The notes below the pieces were generated by a model. It saw only the letters and a list, made by a program, of their open reading frames with translations. It did no database searches and was not told where the DNA came from. From Actinomycetota bacterium (GTDB taxonomy: Bacteria; Actinomycetota; Thermoleophilia; Gaiellales; Gaiellaceae), in assembly GCA_013821525.1 (NCBI GenBank), contig JACDGR010000045.1, forward strand, positions 1 through 14,051: 14,051 nt of DNA, in the 5' to 3' direction. Numbering within the stretch: position 1 is the stretch's first letter; the number at the start of each line of letters is the position of its first letter. Both the position numbers and the translations under genes were made by a program. Of the stretch, positions 1 to 7,782 are shown piece after piece.

Positions 1-18
1 CATCTAGATACCCCAAGC

Positions 19-24
19 TACGCT
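19..24 (+). promoter_or_regulatory. Putative -10 box of a leaderless promoter for the zinc-ribbon/PAS gene
   Basis: TACGCT fits the TANNNT -10 pattern and ends 6 bases before the GTG at 31. There is no SD-like sequence between the box and the start. The same arrangement is seen in front of four other first genes in the window (box ends at 7783, 9159, 10850 and 10897). A -35 element cannot be judged because the window begins here. Confidence 0.45.
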
Positions 25-30
25 GCGCAC

Positions 31-486
31 GTGCCGTATTACATCTGCCCGAAGTGCAAGGAGCGCTCGCTCGACATCGACGCGCGCGAGGGTTTCTCCG
101 ACCAGGCGCCCGCGTGCAGGCATTGCGGATTCGGGTTCCTCTTCGAGCTGCTCGACGACTACTACCCCGCGCCGGACACGGGGCTGCTCGTCACCGATCG
201 CGACCGGCGCGTGCTTGCGATCGGTCGCGGCGTCTTCGAGCTGACGGGCTTCCCGGAGGCCGACCTGATGGGTCGCGACGTGGTCGAGGCCCTGACGTTC
301 TCGGACACGAAGCCGGTTGAGCTCGCACGTGAATGGGGCGTGCGGCGTCTTGGCGAAGAGCTGACAATCCGCGTGCGCTCGGGCAGCGAAAAGGCCGTGA
401 TCGCAGACGTCTTTCCGGCCTACGACGATGACGGCGGGCTGCTCGTTGCGCTCACGCCGCGTCGGACGCCGACCCAGTCGCCGTAG
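31..486 (+). CDS. Small zinc-ribbon plus PAS-like domain protein
   Basis: This is a 151-residue soluble protein. Residues 1-35 form a zinc ribbon: CPKC (C6, C9) and CRHC (C29, C32), spaced C-X2-C-X19-C-X2-C. Residues about 47-145 look like a single PAS domain, with TGLLVTDRDRRVLAIG, then FELTGFPEADLMGRD and a C-terminal strand VIADVFPAYDDDGG. PAS domains sense small ligands, redox state or partner proteins, and the zinc ribbon may bind DNA, RNA or protein. No kinase, GGDEF or helix-turn-helix output domain follows, so any output must go through a partner. The GTG start at 31 is chosen because it lies just before the first zinc-binding pair and 6 bases after a TANNNT box; no SD is visible. The stop is TAG at 484-486. 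I recognise the architecture but not a named gene, and its ligand and partner are unknown. No co-directional gene follows it for more than 8 kb. Confidence 0.8.
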   Translation: MPYYICPKCKERSLDIDAREGFSDQAPACRHCGFGFLFELLDDYYPAPDTGLLVTDRDRRVLAIGRGVFELTGFPEADLMGRDVVEALTFSDTKPVELAREWGVRRLGEELTIRVRSGSEKAVIADVFPAYDDDGGLLVALTPRRTPTQSP

Positions 487-643
487 CGAACCCGGCTGCC
501 CTGCACGTGGCGGCGCTTCGAAGGTCTTCGACACCTTCAGCTTCTGTTGCCCGCCAAGTAGTCGCGCGCCGAGGTTCGAAGTCGGTGCAGCTGTCGATCG
601 GCAGCCGCCCAGGGGCTCTCCGTGCGACTCAAGGGTCCGCCGA

Positions 644-687
644 AGACATGTCCAGGGTGTCCAGGGGACTGTCCCCGGGACATGTCT
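644..687. repeat. Inverted-repeat element, copy 1
   Basis: The outer arms AGACATGTCC (644-653) and GGACATGTCT (678-687) are perfect reverse complements. Between them lies a second dyad, GGGGACTGTCCCC (664-676), whose 6-base arms flank a single base. The element shares CTGTCCCCGGGACATG (669-684) exactly with copy 2, 40 bases downstream. It lies between convergent genes, as palindromic (REP-like) intergenic repeats often do. No T-tract follows. Whether it is repeated elsewhere in the genome cannot be seen from here. Confidence 0.7.
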
Positions 688-692
688 CAAAA

Positions 693-727
693 GGCCATGT
701 CCTGGGGTCTGTCCCCGGGACATGGCC
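693..727. repeat. Inverted-repeat element, copy 2 (about 15-bp stem, 5-base loop)
   Basis: GGCCATGTCC (693-702) pairs perfectly with GGACATGGCC (718-727). The stem continues through one T-G wobble (703/717) and four G-C pairs (704-707 with 713-716), leaving the loop TCTGT (708-712). The right half repeats the 16 bases of copy 1, but the outer arm differs (GGCC instead of AGA). Both arms of this copy carry the same change, so pairing is preserved between the two copies. Confidence 0.72.
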
Positions 728-819
728 CTTCTGGTCGAGCTGCCCTGGCGTGTCGAGTGCGTTGTCTCAGGGGCGGTGGCGCCTCGAACTGCTCACACCC
801 ACCGGGTGCCAGCGCTGAA

Positions 820-1491
820 TCAGATTCGGGAGGACGGGCAGAGATCAGGCGCGAGCGGGCAGTCTTCACAGCGCGGCTTGCGCGCGTCGCAGATCCGCCT
901 GCCGTGCCAGATCAGGAGGTGCGGGAACCGCCCCCAGCTCTCGCGAGGAACGAGGCGCATCAGGTCACGCTCGATCTTGACCGGATCCTCCTGCTTCGTG
1001 AATCCGAGGCGCTGCGAGATACGCCGAACGTGCGTGTCGACGACGACGCCCTGCGGCGCACCGCGCTCGGCCGAGACGACATTCGCCGTCTTGCGCGCGA
1101 CGCCGGGCAGGCGCAAGAGGTCGTTGAATGCCTCCGGCACCTCACCGTCGAACTCCTCGATGAGCATGGTCATCATGCCGCGGAGCGACTTCGCCTTCTG
1201 ACGGTAGAAACCCGTCGCGAAGATGTCGCGCTCGAGCTCAGCCACGGGCACCTTCAGGTAGTCCTCGGGCCGCCGGTACTTGACGAAGAGCTTCTCCGTG
1301 ACACGGTTCACGTTCACGTCGGTGGTCTGGGCCGAGAGCATCACCGAGACGACGAGCTCGAGCGGGCTCGCGAACGTGAGCGCGATCTTCGCGTCGGCAT
1401 GCTCGACCGCAAGCCGCTCGAGCACCGGCCCGATGCGATCCTTCTTCGGCGGGACGCGCTTCCGTGCCTCCTTGATGTAGCTCTTCGCCAC
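820..1491 (-). CDS. nth: Endonuclease III (DNA glycosylase/AP lyase)
   Basis: Removes oxidised pyrimidines and nicks the abasic site in base excision repair. From a GTG start at 1491 the protein has 223 residues, close to the usual length of about 210-245. The helix-hairpin-helix LPGVARKTANVV lies at 128-139 with the Schiff-base lysine K134 (E. coli K120 equivalent), and the catalytic aspartate is D152 in VDTHVRR (E. coli D138). Four C-terminal cysteines, C201, C208, C211 and C218, form the [4Fe-4S] site. The last gap is six residues where E. coli has five. The frame stays open upstream to an ATG at 1587, but that would overlap the helicase gene by 88 bases and add an unconserved Arg-rich stretch. 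The GTG lies 8 bases after the helicase stop, which suggests translational coupling and makes nth the last gene of the block. No strong SD is visible. Confidence 0.95.
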   Translation of the reverse strand: MAKSYIKEARKRVPPKKDRIGPVLERLAVEHADAKIALTFASPLELVVSVMLSAQTTDVNVNRVTEKLFVKYRRPEDYLKVPVAELERDIFATGFYRQKAKSLRGMMTMLIEEFDGEVPEAFNDLLRLPGVARKTANVVSAERGAPQGVVVDTHVRRISQRLGFTKQEDPVKIERDLMRLVPRESWGRFPHLLIWHGRRICDARKPRCEDCPLAPDLCPSSRI

Positions 1492-1499
1492 GATGGTCG

Positions 1500-4400
1500 T
1501 TACGCGCGCGCGGCAAGCGCCGCCGCGGACGACCACGCCCCACCGCCAAGTCGTGGGCCGGCACAGACGAGGTCGAGCGCTGGGCAACCCGAGCAGTTGA
1601 ACTCGCTCGGCGTCGGCAGGAACTCACCGGCATTGATGCGCGCGATCGCAGCGGACAGCTGGCTCTCGAGCAGCGGCAGCTCGCGGCGCTCGAACATGGT
1701 CGAGACGACCGCGTCGGTGCGCTCCAGGAAGTGGTAGACGACCTCGACCTCCTCGGCACCTGCTCGGAAGCAGGCGAGCGCGTAGACCAGACGCTGCAAC
1801 GAGTAGTCGGCCTCGATGATCTCCTCGGGTGTCCCCTCGGCCAGCGAGTTCGTCTTGTAGTCGAGAACCAACGCGCTCGTCCCCTCTCGCCAGAGCACGT
1901 CGAGGCGCCCGTGCAACAGCACACCGTCGTGCTCGAACGCAAAGGGGCGCTCGGGGACGGCACCTCTGAGCGTCGCGATGCGGCGGGCGAGCTCCGACTC
2001 ACAATACGCCGCGACGAACCGAGAGATGCGCGCGAGCTCATCGTCGGTCACCCCTGGGTACCACGTCCGCACCTGAGCCAGATCAGGAGCGGCCGGCGCG
2101 CGCAGGTCGACAACTTCGAGCAGACGGTGCACGGCATCGCCGACCTCAGTCGCCTTGAGGCCGGTCGAGCCGGGCACGGTGCCTCGCTCTTCGCGCAGTC
2201 CGGCGACGCGCTCGGTGTAGTACCGGTAGGAGCAGCGCTCGAAGAGCGCGAGCGCGGAGTACGAGAGTTGCCGGACACGGTGCAGCGGCGGCAGCGGCGG
2301 CGGCACGAGCTCGGGCAGGCGATACCCGCGCGGCGCGGGCGCGGTCGGAAGCTCGCCGAAGAGCGCCAGCTGACCCGCGTCGTCGACGATCTCGACCGTG
2401 TGCGTCTCGGTCAGCGGCGCCCAGCGGTCGACGGTCAGCACGAAGCGCGCGTCGCCGCGCTCGAGCTCGAGAGGCTCCTGCGGTGCACGCTCGACCTCCG
2501 CGCCCGCGCCGAGGCGCTCCAGCACCCAGCCGATCGGGGTGTCGCGATCCTGCGGCCGGTCGAGGTCGATCGCGCCCGAGACGATCAGCCGGTCGACCGC
2601 GCGCGTCATCGCGACGTAGTAGAGGCGCAGGCGCTCGGCGCGATCCTCGCGCTTCTCCGCCTCGCGCACGGCCTCGTAGTCGAAGACGCCTTTGCGCTTG
2701 CCCGACTTCGGATCGATCACCCGGAACCCGAAGCTGCCGTCCGCACGCACGAGGATCTCGTCGATCGACGGGCCACCCGCCGTGTCGCGTCCGGCGTCGG
2801 CGACGATCACGACCTTGAACTCGAGCCCCTTCGCAGCATGGATCGTCAGCAGCCGCACGGCGTCGGCCCCCTCTTCCTCCGAGACCGCCTCGAGCTGCGC
2901 GGCGCCGACCGCCTCCTGGTCGCGGATGAACTTCACGAAGCCGTCGATGTCTGCACCGCGCAGCTCCGCGTAGGAGCGCGCAAGGCGCATCAGCTTGCGC
3001 AGATTGGCGTAGCGGCGCTTGCCATCCCATTGCGCGAGCACTGCTAGGTCGTAGTCGTGCGCCGAGACGATCTCCTCACACAGCCGCTCCAGGGAGAGGC
3101 GGGCGGAAGCTGCGACAAGCCTCTCGTACCGTTGCTTGAACGCGCGGATCAGGCGCTCGTCGCCTTCGGCAAGCGCCTCGTGCAGCGAGCGCTCGATCCC
3201 GGTGTACAGCGGCCGCCGCCCGGCATGGCGCCGAACCAGCACGAGCGCGTCGTTCGAGATGCCGACGAACGGTGACGCCAGGACGTTCGCGAGCGCTTCG
3301 TCGTCGTAGCGGTTGTGCAGCAGCCGGAGGTACGAGAGCAGATCGACCACCTGCTGCTGCCCGAAGTAACCTCGCCCGGTCGCGCGATAGGTCGGGAGGC
3401 CCTGCGCGCGCAACGCCGCCTCGTACCGCTCCGCGTCGGTCCCGGCCGCGAAGAGCAGCACGATCTCGCCGCACGCAGCCGCGCCGGTGTCGACGAGCTC
3501 GCGCACGCGCCGGGCGATCGACCGAGCCTCACCTTCGCGCCAGTTCGCGTCGGCGGCGTGATAGGTGGTCTTGTCACTGACCATCAGCTCCACGGGATGA
3601 CCGAACACCGGGTCGTTGAACTCCCCGGATGCAGCGAGCGGCTGGTAGCCGTCGCCGAACTCCTCGCTGAACAGGTGATTGACCGCGGCGAGCACTTCCG
3701 GCCGTGATCGGTAGTTGCGCGCGAGCGGTAGGCGCAAAGCTGCGGCGGCGCGACGCTCGCGGAAGACGTGGACGTCGGCGTGGCGAAAGCCGTAGATCGA
3801 CTGGAACTCGTCGCCGACGAAGAACACGTCTGCCGCGCCATGGCCTGAGCGGAGCAGGTCGATGACGTCGCACTGAAGACGATTCGTGTCCTGGAACTCG
3901 TCGACCATGATCGAGCGGAAGCGCAACTGCTCCGTCTCACAGATCGACGGGTTGTCGCGCAGCAGGTCGCGCGCCAGGAGCTGGAGATCTTCGAAGTCGA
4001 GCGCCGACTCGTGCGCCTTGGCCGTCGCATACTCGGCGGCGAAGCGGTCGAGCAGCTCCTGCAGCAGCTCGCTGTCCCGGGCCGCCAGCTCCTCGAGCGC
4101 CGCCTGCTGCAACCGGTCGCGCGTAGCGCGCAGCTCGACCCCGCGCTCACCCGCCGGTGCGATCTCTGCGAGATCGAGCAACTGCTCCGGATTCAGGCCG
4201 AGAGCCAACGCGGCGTTGGCCGCAGCAAGCTGCTTCTCGGTCGCCGCGGGATCTGCGGCAAGGCCCCGGGCCGCGGACTGCAACTCGGCGAGCCGCTCGG
4301 GCACTCCGGCGTGCTCGCCGAGCTCGAGCTTCAGGTCACGCCCGGCAGAGCGCAGCGTCTCGTAGACGCCGGTCAGCATCTTGCGCAGCCCCTGCGCGCC

Positions 4401-4841
4401 GTAGGTCGCGAGCAGCCGGAGCCGTTCGGGATCGCGCGAGGCGCAGAACCCCGCGAGGGCCCGCTCGAACGCCTCGCCGCGCAGGACCGCGGCCTGGTCG
4501 TCCGCGAGCTCGTGGAAGCGTGGGTCGAGGCCGACTGCGAACGGGTGTGCACGCAGCAAGCGCGAGCAGAACCCGTGGATCGTCGAGATCCACGCGCCGT
4601 CGAGGCGGCGCGCGAGATCGTGCCGCCCGCGTAGCTGGAGCGCCGAGCGGATCCGCGCGCGTAGCTCGCCCGCTGCCTTGCGGGTGTACGTGATCACGAG
4701 CACCGATTCGACGTCGAGACCCTGCTCGCAGACGCTGCGCACGAAGCGCTCGACGAGCACCGAGGTCTTGCCGGTCCCCGCGCCGGCGGAAACGAAGACT
4801 TCCCCGGTTGCCTCGACTGCGCGTGTCTGCTGCTCGTTCAT
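1500..4841 (-). CDS. AddA/UvrD-like ATP-dependent helicase with C-terminal Fe-S PD-(D/E)XK nuclease
   Basis: An SF1A 3'-5' DNA helicase fused to a RecB-type nuclease, 1113 residues. The Q motif is NEQQTRAV (2-9) and Walker A is AGAGTGKT (19-26). Motif II, VDEFQD, lies near 314; III, VGDEFQS, near 341; IV, NYRSRPEV, near 378; V, TIHAAKGLEFK, near 670; and VI, YYVAMTRA, near 743. The nuclease domain has H905 (GDAVH), D981, D994-Y-K996 and Q1016-x3-Y1020. C870 together with C1083, C1086 and C1093 fits the Fe-S clamp of AddB/AdnB/Cas4-type nucleases. All motor and nuclease residues look intact. The ATG at 4841 follows the AddB-like stop by 19 bases, with a GGGGG SD-like run about 8 bases upstream. 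With its neighbour it probably forms an AddAB/AdnAB-like complex that resects double-strand breaks for RecA. Exact orthology (AddA or AdnB) is not decided. Confidence 0.9.
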   Translation of the reverse strand: MNEQQTRAVEATGEVFVSAGAGTGKTSVLVERFVRSVCEQGLDVESVLVITYTRKAAGELRARIRSALQLRGRHDLARRLDGAWISTIHGFCSRLLRAHPFAVGLDPRFHELADDQAAVLRGEAFERALAGFCASRDPERLRLLATYGAQGLRKMLTGVYETLRSAGRDLKLELGEHAGVPERLAELQSAARGLAADPAATEKQLAAANAALALGLNPEQLLDLAEIAPAGERGVELRATRDRLQQAALEELAARDSELLQELLDRFAAEYATAKAHESALDFEDLQLLARDLLRDNPSICETEQLRFRSIMVDEFQDTNRLQCDVIDLLRSGHGAADVFFVGDEFQSIYGFRHADVHVFRERRAAAALRLPLARNYRSRPEVLAAVNHLFSEEFGDGYQPLAASGEFNDPVFGHPVELMVSDKTTYHAADANWREGEARSIARRVRELVDTGAAACGEIVLLFAAGTDAERYEAALRAQGLPTYRATGRGYFGQQQVVDLLSYLRLLHNRYDDEALANVLASPFVGISNDALVLVRRHAGRRPLYTGIERSLHEALAEGDERLIRAFKQRYERLVAASARLSLERLCEEIVSAHDYDLAVLAQWDGKRRYANLRKLMRLARSYAELRGADIDGFVKFIRDQEAVGAAQLEAVSEEEGADAVRLLTIHAAKGLEFKVVIVADAGRDTAGGPSIDEILVRADGSFGFRVIDPKSGKRKGVFDYEAVREAEKREDRAERLRLYYVAMTRAVDRLIVSGAIDLDRPQDRDTPIGWVLERLGAGAEVERAPQEPLELERGDARFVLTVDRWAPLTETHTVEIVDDAGQLALFGELPTAPAPRGYRLPELVPPPLPPLHRVRQLSYSALALFERCSYRYYTERVAGLREERGTVPGSTGLKATEVGDAVHRLLEVVDLRAPAAPDLAQVRTWYPGVTDDELARISRFVAAYCESELARRIATLRGAVPERPFAFEHDGVLLHGRLDVLWREGTSALVLDYKTNSLAEGTPEEIIEADYSLQRLVYALACFRAGAEEVEVVYHFLERTDAVVSTMFERRELPLLESQLSAAIARINAGEFLPTPSEFNCSGCPALDLVCAGPRLGGGAWSSAAALAARA

Positions 4842-4860
4842 TCGTCGAGCCCCCGAATCA

Positions 4861-7776
4861 TCAAGCGCGCTCGATCCGGCACATCGTCCAGAGATCGCAC
4901 CAGGTGGGGCAGGTGCCGCCCTTCGGGTCGTGCTTCACGTCCCCAGCCTGAATCCGCTCGGCGTAGCCACGGGCCCGGTCGCGCGAGGTCTCGACGAGCG
5001 ACCAGAAGTCGGCCTCCTCCACGTAGTCGTTGCGCTGGAACCCGGGCAGGTCGTCGGCGGCCTCGGCGAGGAGCAGGCCGCGCTTGACCCGGGCGCCTGC
5101 AAGCGCGCGGTAGACCCCGCCGAGCGGCTCGATGCCGACCAGATCTCGCAAGACGAGCATGTAGAGCGGGATCTGGAGGCGAAGCTCGCTATCGATCTGC
5201 TTCGCCGAGGGCGCGTTGCGCCCGGACTTGTAGTCCTGGACGATCCCACGGGCGCTGTAGGGGTCGACGTCGATCCGGTCGATCTTCCCACTCAGGTGGA
5301 AGCCGCCGCCGAGCGGCAGGCCGCGCTGCAGCTCGGGTGCCGAGCGCTCCGAGCCGAAGCCCAGCTCGAAACGGCGCGGCACGAGCTCGAGCGGCGAGCT
5401 CGCCTCGTCGCGCACGAAGCCCTCGAGGTCGCGCCAGAGCCCCTCCTCGAGCTCGGCGGCCTGCAGCTCGGTCAGCTCGAGCCGGACGCCCCCGCGCAAC
5501 GCATCGTCGAGACATCGCCGCAGGAAGCCGACGGCACGCTCGACGTTCTCGGGCGTGACGCGGTCGTGCCCGAGCTCCTTCGGGAGGCCGGCATAGAACT
5601 TGTGCAGCGTGCTGTGCGCCACAGAGCCGCGCAGCATCGGGTCGACGACGGCGTCGATCGTCTTCGGGTCGACGATGCGCTCGAACAGCCAGGCCGAGGA
5701 GCAATCGGCGAACCGCTCGAGCTCCGTCACGCCGAACGTCGTCTTCGTCTTGAACTGCGCGAGCACGACCGGATTGGTGAGCCGCGTCTGGCGGGTGAAG
5801 GACGCACGCGCACGCGTCAGGCGCCGCTGCCAGTCGTTCGCCTCGGCCAGCGCGCGCGCGCCGTCCGCGTCGCCGACCGAAAGCAGTGCAACGGCGCGCA
5901 GACGCTCGCGGTCGGTGGGCGCACCGTCGAGCGGCCACGTCAGCGCCGAGAGCGACCTGCGCGAGGTGGCCCGCGCTACGTCCTCCGGCTCGAAGACGTT
6001 CGCCACCTCCTCCCAGAACGGGCTTGGCTCGCGCGGGCCGCCGTCGTCGGTGGCGGCCTCACGGACGAGGTAGAGACGCCTCGTCGCACGCGTGCACGCC
6101 GTGTAGAAGAGGTAGCGGTCGCGACTGACCTGGTCGGGACGCTCGAGCCGCCGGCCGAGCTCCCTGCGCGCGTCGTCGTCGAGGAAGGGCGAGACCCGCG
6201 TTCGGCGGGGCAGCGATCCTTCTTCGAGGCCGAGGATGAAGACGACCTCGAACCGCCGGGTGCGTGCCCGCAACAGGTCGAGCACGGCGATGCGACCCGC
6301 AGAGCTCGCCGAGCCCAACCGAACCTCGACGCGTTCGAGCGCGGAGACCAGGTCGTCGTCTCCGACCTGCACTCCGATGCGCGTCAGGCCGTCGAGCTCG
6401 TCGAGCACGCGCAGCGTTGCGTCGTACGCGCGCAGGTCGAGCCGCGACGTCTCACCTGCGGGCGGCGCCTCCGTGCCGTAGGCCGAGCGCAGCATGGAGC
6501 GGATCAGCGTTCGCACCCCGCTGATCGGATCGGGCGCGGCCCGCAATTCGAGCAACGCGGTGACAGGGCCTTCGCGCAGCTTCTCCGTCTCCTCCTCGAC
6601 ACGGGCAGGTGTGTGGATCGCGCGGCCGCGAAGCCGTCCCTCGACGTAGTCGACCGACGAGCGGGCGAGCCCGGAGTACGGCGTGCGCAGGAAGGCGAAG
6701 AGCTCGCGGCGTCCGGCGTCGAGCCACGCGTAGCGCAGCAGCTGCAGCAGGGCGTGCCCAAACGCGGTTCCACCGAGTCGCACGCCCGAGTCGATTGCGT
6801 ACGGAATGCCGAGCCCACCCAGCACCGTGTCGAGCGGCGCGCGCCACCCTTCGACCGAGGGTGCGACGAGCGCGATGTCCTCGGGCGCAGTGCCGGCGCG
6901 CAGTAGCGCGAGCAGCTCCTCGCCGACGAGCTCGAGCGTGCCACGGGGCCCTGCTCCCTCGAAGAACCGCACCGCACCGTCGAGCTCTGCTCGCGCAGGC
7001 GACTCCTGGAAGAGCGTGCGCTCGAGGTGAGCGAGGGCCGGGTGGGCGTACTCGGTCGAGCGCGGCTCGAGCTCCTCGATCCGGCTACCGGCGAGGCCGG
7101 AGAGGTCCTCGGCGGTGCGCTGCAGGGAGGCGAATGCGGTGCGGCCCGGCTCGTAGGGAAGCGAGACCTCGACGTCCGCCCGGCCCGAGAGGGCTTCGAG
7201 CAACGACCACTGCGCACTCGTCAGGTCCTCGAACCCGTAGGCGAAGACCGGTTCCGCGTGCCAGGCCTGCAGGTCGGACTGCACCCGCTCGGCCGCGCGC
7301 CGGCGCAGCACGTCGATGTCCCACACCCCGAGCCGGTCGAGCTCGTCGCGGTAGGCCGTGTAGAGGCGAGCGAGGTCGCCGCCGAGATCGGACGGCTCGA
7401 GCAGGCCCGATTCGAGCTCGCCGAGCGTCTGGAGGAGCGAATCCGCGAAGCCTCCGGTCTTCGCCGAGCGCGACAGGCCATTCAGCTCTGCTCCGCCGAC
7501 GACGCGGCGCACGATCACGGAGCGCTGGTGATCCGTGACCACGGGCCGGTGCGCCGGATCGTCGCGCACGATCGATTCGAAGAGGCGGTCGAAGGTGAAG
7601 ATCTCGCCGCCGAACAGGCAGCCCTGGCGGGCGAGCAGGTCGCGCTCGACGCGGTCGACGTCCGATGCATTCGGCACGATCAGGACCGGTTCGTCATCGA
7701 GGCGCGCCAGATAGCGCTCCACGAGAAGCGCGACTTTGCCCGCATTCGCAGGTCCAGCGAGGAGGGACAGCCCCAC
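4861..7776 (-). CDS. AddB/AdnA-like helicase-fold subunit with Fe-S PD-(D/E)XK nuclease
   Basis: The partner subunit for the downstream helicase, 971 residues. The N-terminal P-loop is GPANAGKV (8-15): it keeps Lys14 but has Val where the Ser/Thr that coordinates Mg2+ belongs. Later SF1 motifs persist in weakened form, FEVVFILGLEEGSLP near 508 and FYTACTRATRRL near 560. This suggests an inactive or weak motor, as in AddB. The C-terminal nuclease has GxxxH (G717, H721), D833, D848-Y-K850 and Q868-x3-Y872. C692 with C956, C960 and C966 forms the Fe-S clamp; the gaps are C-X3-C-X5-C where AddB normally has X2-X5. The GTG start at 7776 lies 6 bases after a TACGAT box and just before the P-loop strand, so it is well supported as a leaderless start. 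It is the first of three closely packed genes and is 81 bases downstream of the small four-cysteine gene. Confidence 0.87.
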   Translation of the reverse strand: MGLSLLAGPANAGKVALLVERYLARLDDEPVLIVPNASDVDRVERDLLARQGCLFGGEIFTFDRLFESIVRDDPAHRPVVTDHQRSVIVRRVVGGAELNGLSRSAKTGGFADSLLQTLGELESGLLEPSDLGGDLARLYTAYRDELDRLGVWDIDVLRRRAAERVQSDLQAWHAEPVFAYGFEDLTSAQWSLLEALSGRADVEVSLPYEPGRTAFASLQRTAEDLSGLAGSRIEELEPRSTEYAHPALAHLERTLFQESPARAELDGAVRFFEGAGPRGTLELVGEELLALLRAGTAPEDIALVAPSVEGWRAPLDTVLGGLGIPYAIDSGVRLGGTAFGHALLQLLRYAWLDAGRRELFAFLRTPYSGLARSSVDYVEGRLRGRAIHTPARVEEETEKLREGPVTALLELRAAPDPISGVRTLIRSMLRSAYGTEAPPAGETSRLDLRAYDATLRVLDELDGLTRIGVQVGDDDLVSALERVEVRLGSASSAGRIAVLDLLRARTRRFEVVFILGLEEGSLPRRTRVSPFLDDDARRELGRRLERPDQVSRDRYLFYTACTRATRRLYLVREAATDDGGPREPSPFWEEVANVFEPEDVARATSRRSLSALTWPLDGAPTDRERLRAVALLSVGDADGARALAEANDWQRRLTRARASFTRQTRLTNPVVLAQFKTKTTFGVTELERFADCSSAWLFERIVDPKTIDAVVDPMLRGSVAHSTLHKFYAGLPKELGHDRVTPENVERAVGFLRRCLDDALRGGVRLELTELQAAELEEGLWRDLEGFVRDEASSPLELVPRRFELGFGSERSAPELQRGLPLGGGFHLSGKIDRIDVDPYSARGIVQDYKSGRNAPSAKQIDSELRLQIPLYMLVLRDLVGIEPLGGVYRALAGARVKRGLLLAEAADDLPGFQRNDYVEEADFWSLVETSRDRARGYAERIQAGDVKHDPKGGTCPTWCDLWTMCRIERA

Positions 7777-7782
7777 CCGTCC

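Larger units (their letters stand above)
487..819. other. Non-coding gap with repeat hairpins between the PAS gene and nth
   Basis: About 330 bases separate the stop of the PAS gene from the stop of nth, which is on the opposite strand, so this is a convergent intergenic region. The open frames crossing it have no family resemblance and continue antisense into the flanking genes. What it does hold is a pair of long-stem inverted repeats at 644-687 and 693-727. There are also weak dyads at 520-538 (GAAGGT/ACCTTC, 7-base loop) and 796-808 (CACCC/GGGTG, 3-base loop). No T-rich tract follows any of them, so a classical terminator for either flanking gene is not evident. Confidence 0.7.

Noticed and set aside
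520..538. GAAGGT/ACCTTC dyad as a terminator for the zinc-ribbon/PAS gene
   Set aside because: The stem is only 6 bp with a 7-base loop, and no T-tract follows.
573..580. GGTTCGAA, resembling a tRNA T-loop
   Set aside because: No acceptor, D or anticodon stem of the right spacing can be folded around it, so it is not a tRNA or a clear tRNA fragment.
796..808. CACCC/GGGTG dyad just beyond the nth stop as a terminator
   Set aside because: The stem is only 5 bp with a 3-base loop, and no T-rich stretch follows on the minus strand.
622..1737. A 371-codon plus-strand frame starting in the hairpin repeat region
   Set aside because: Its C-terminal two-thirds are antisense to nth and the helicase gene, and its N-terminal part is merely a translation of the inverted repeats.
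4678..6906. A 742-codon open frame on the plus strand opposite the helicase/nuclease genes
   Set aside because: It lies wholly antisense to two well-supported genes, is extremely rich in Arg, Ala, Glu and Val, and has no domain pattern. Long antisense frames are expected in GC-rich DNA with biased third positions.
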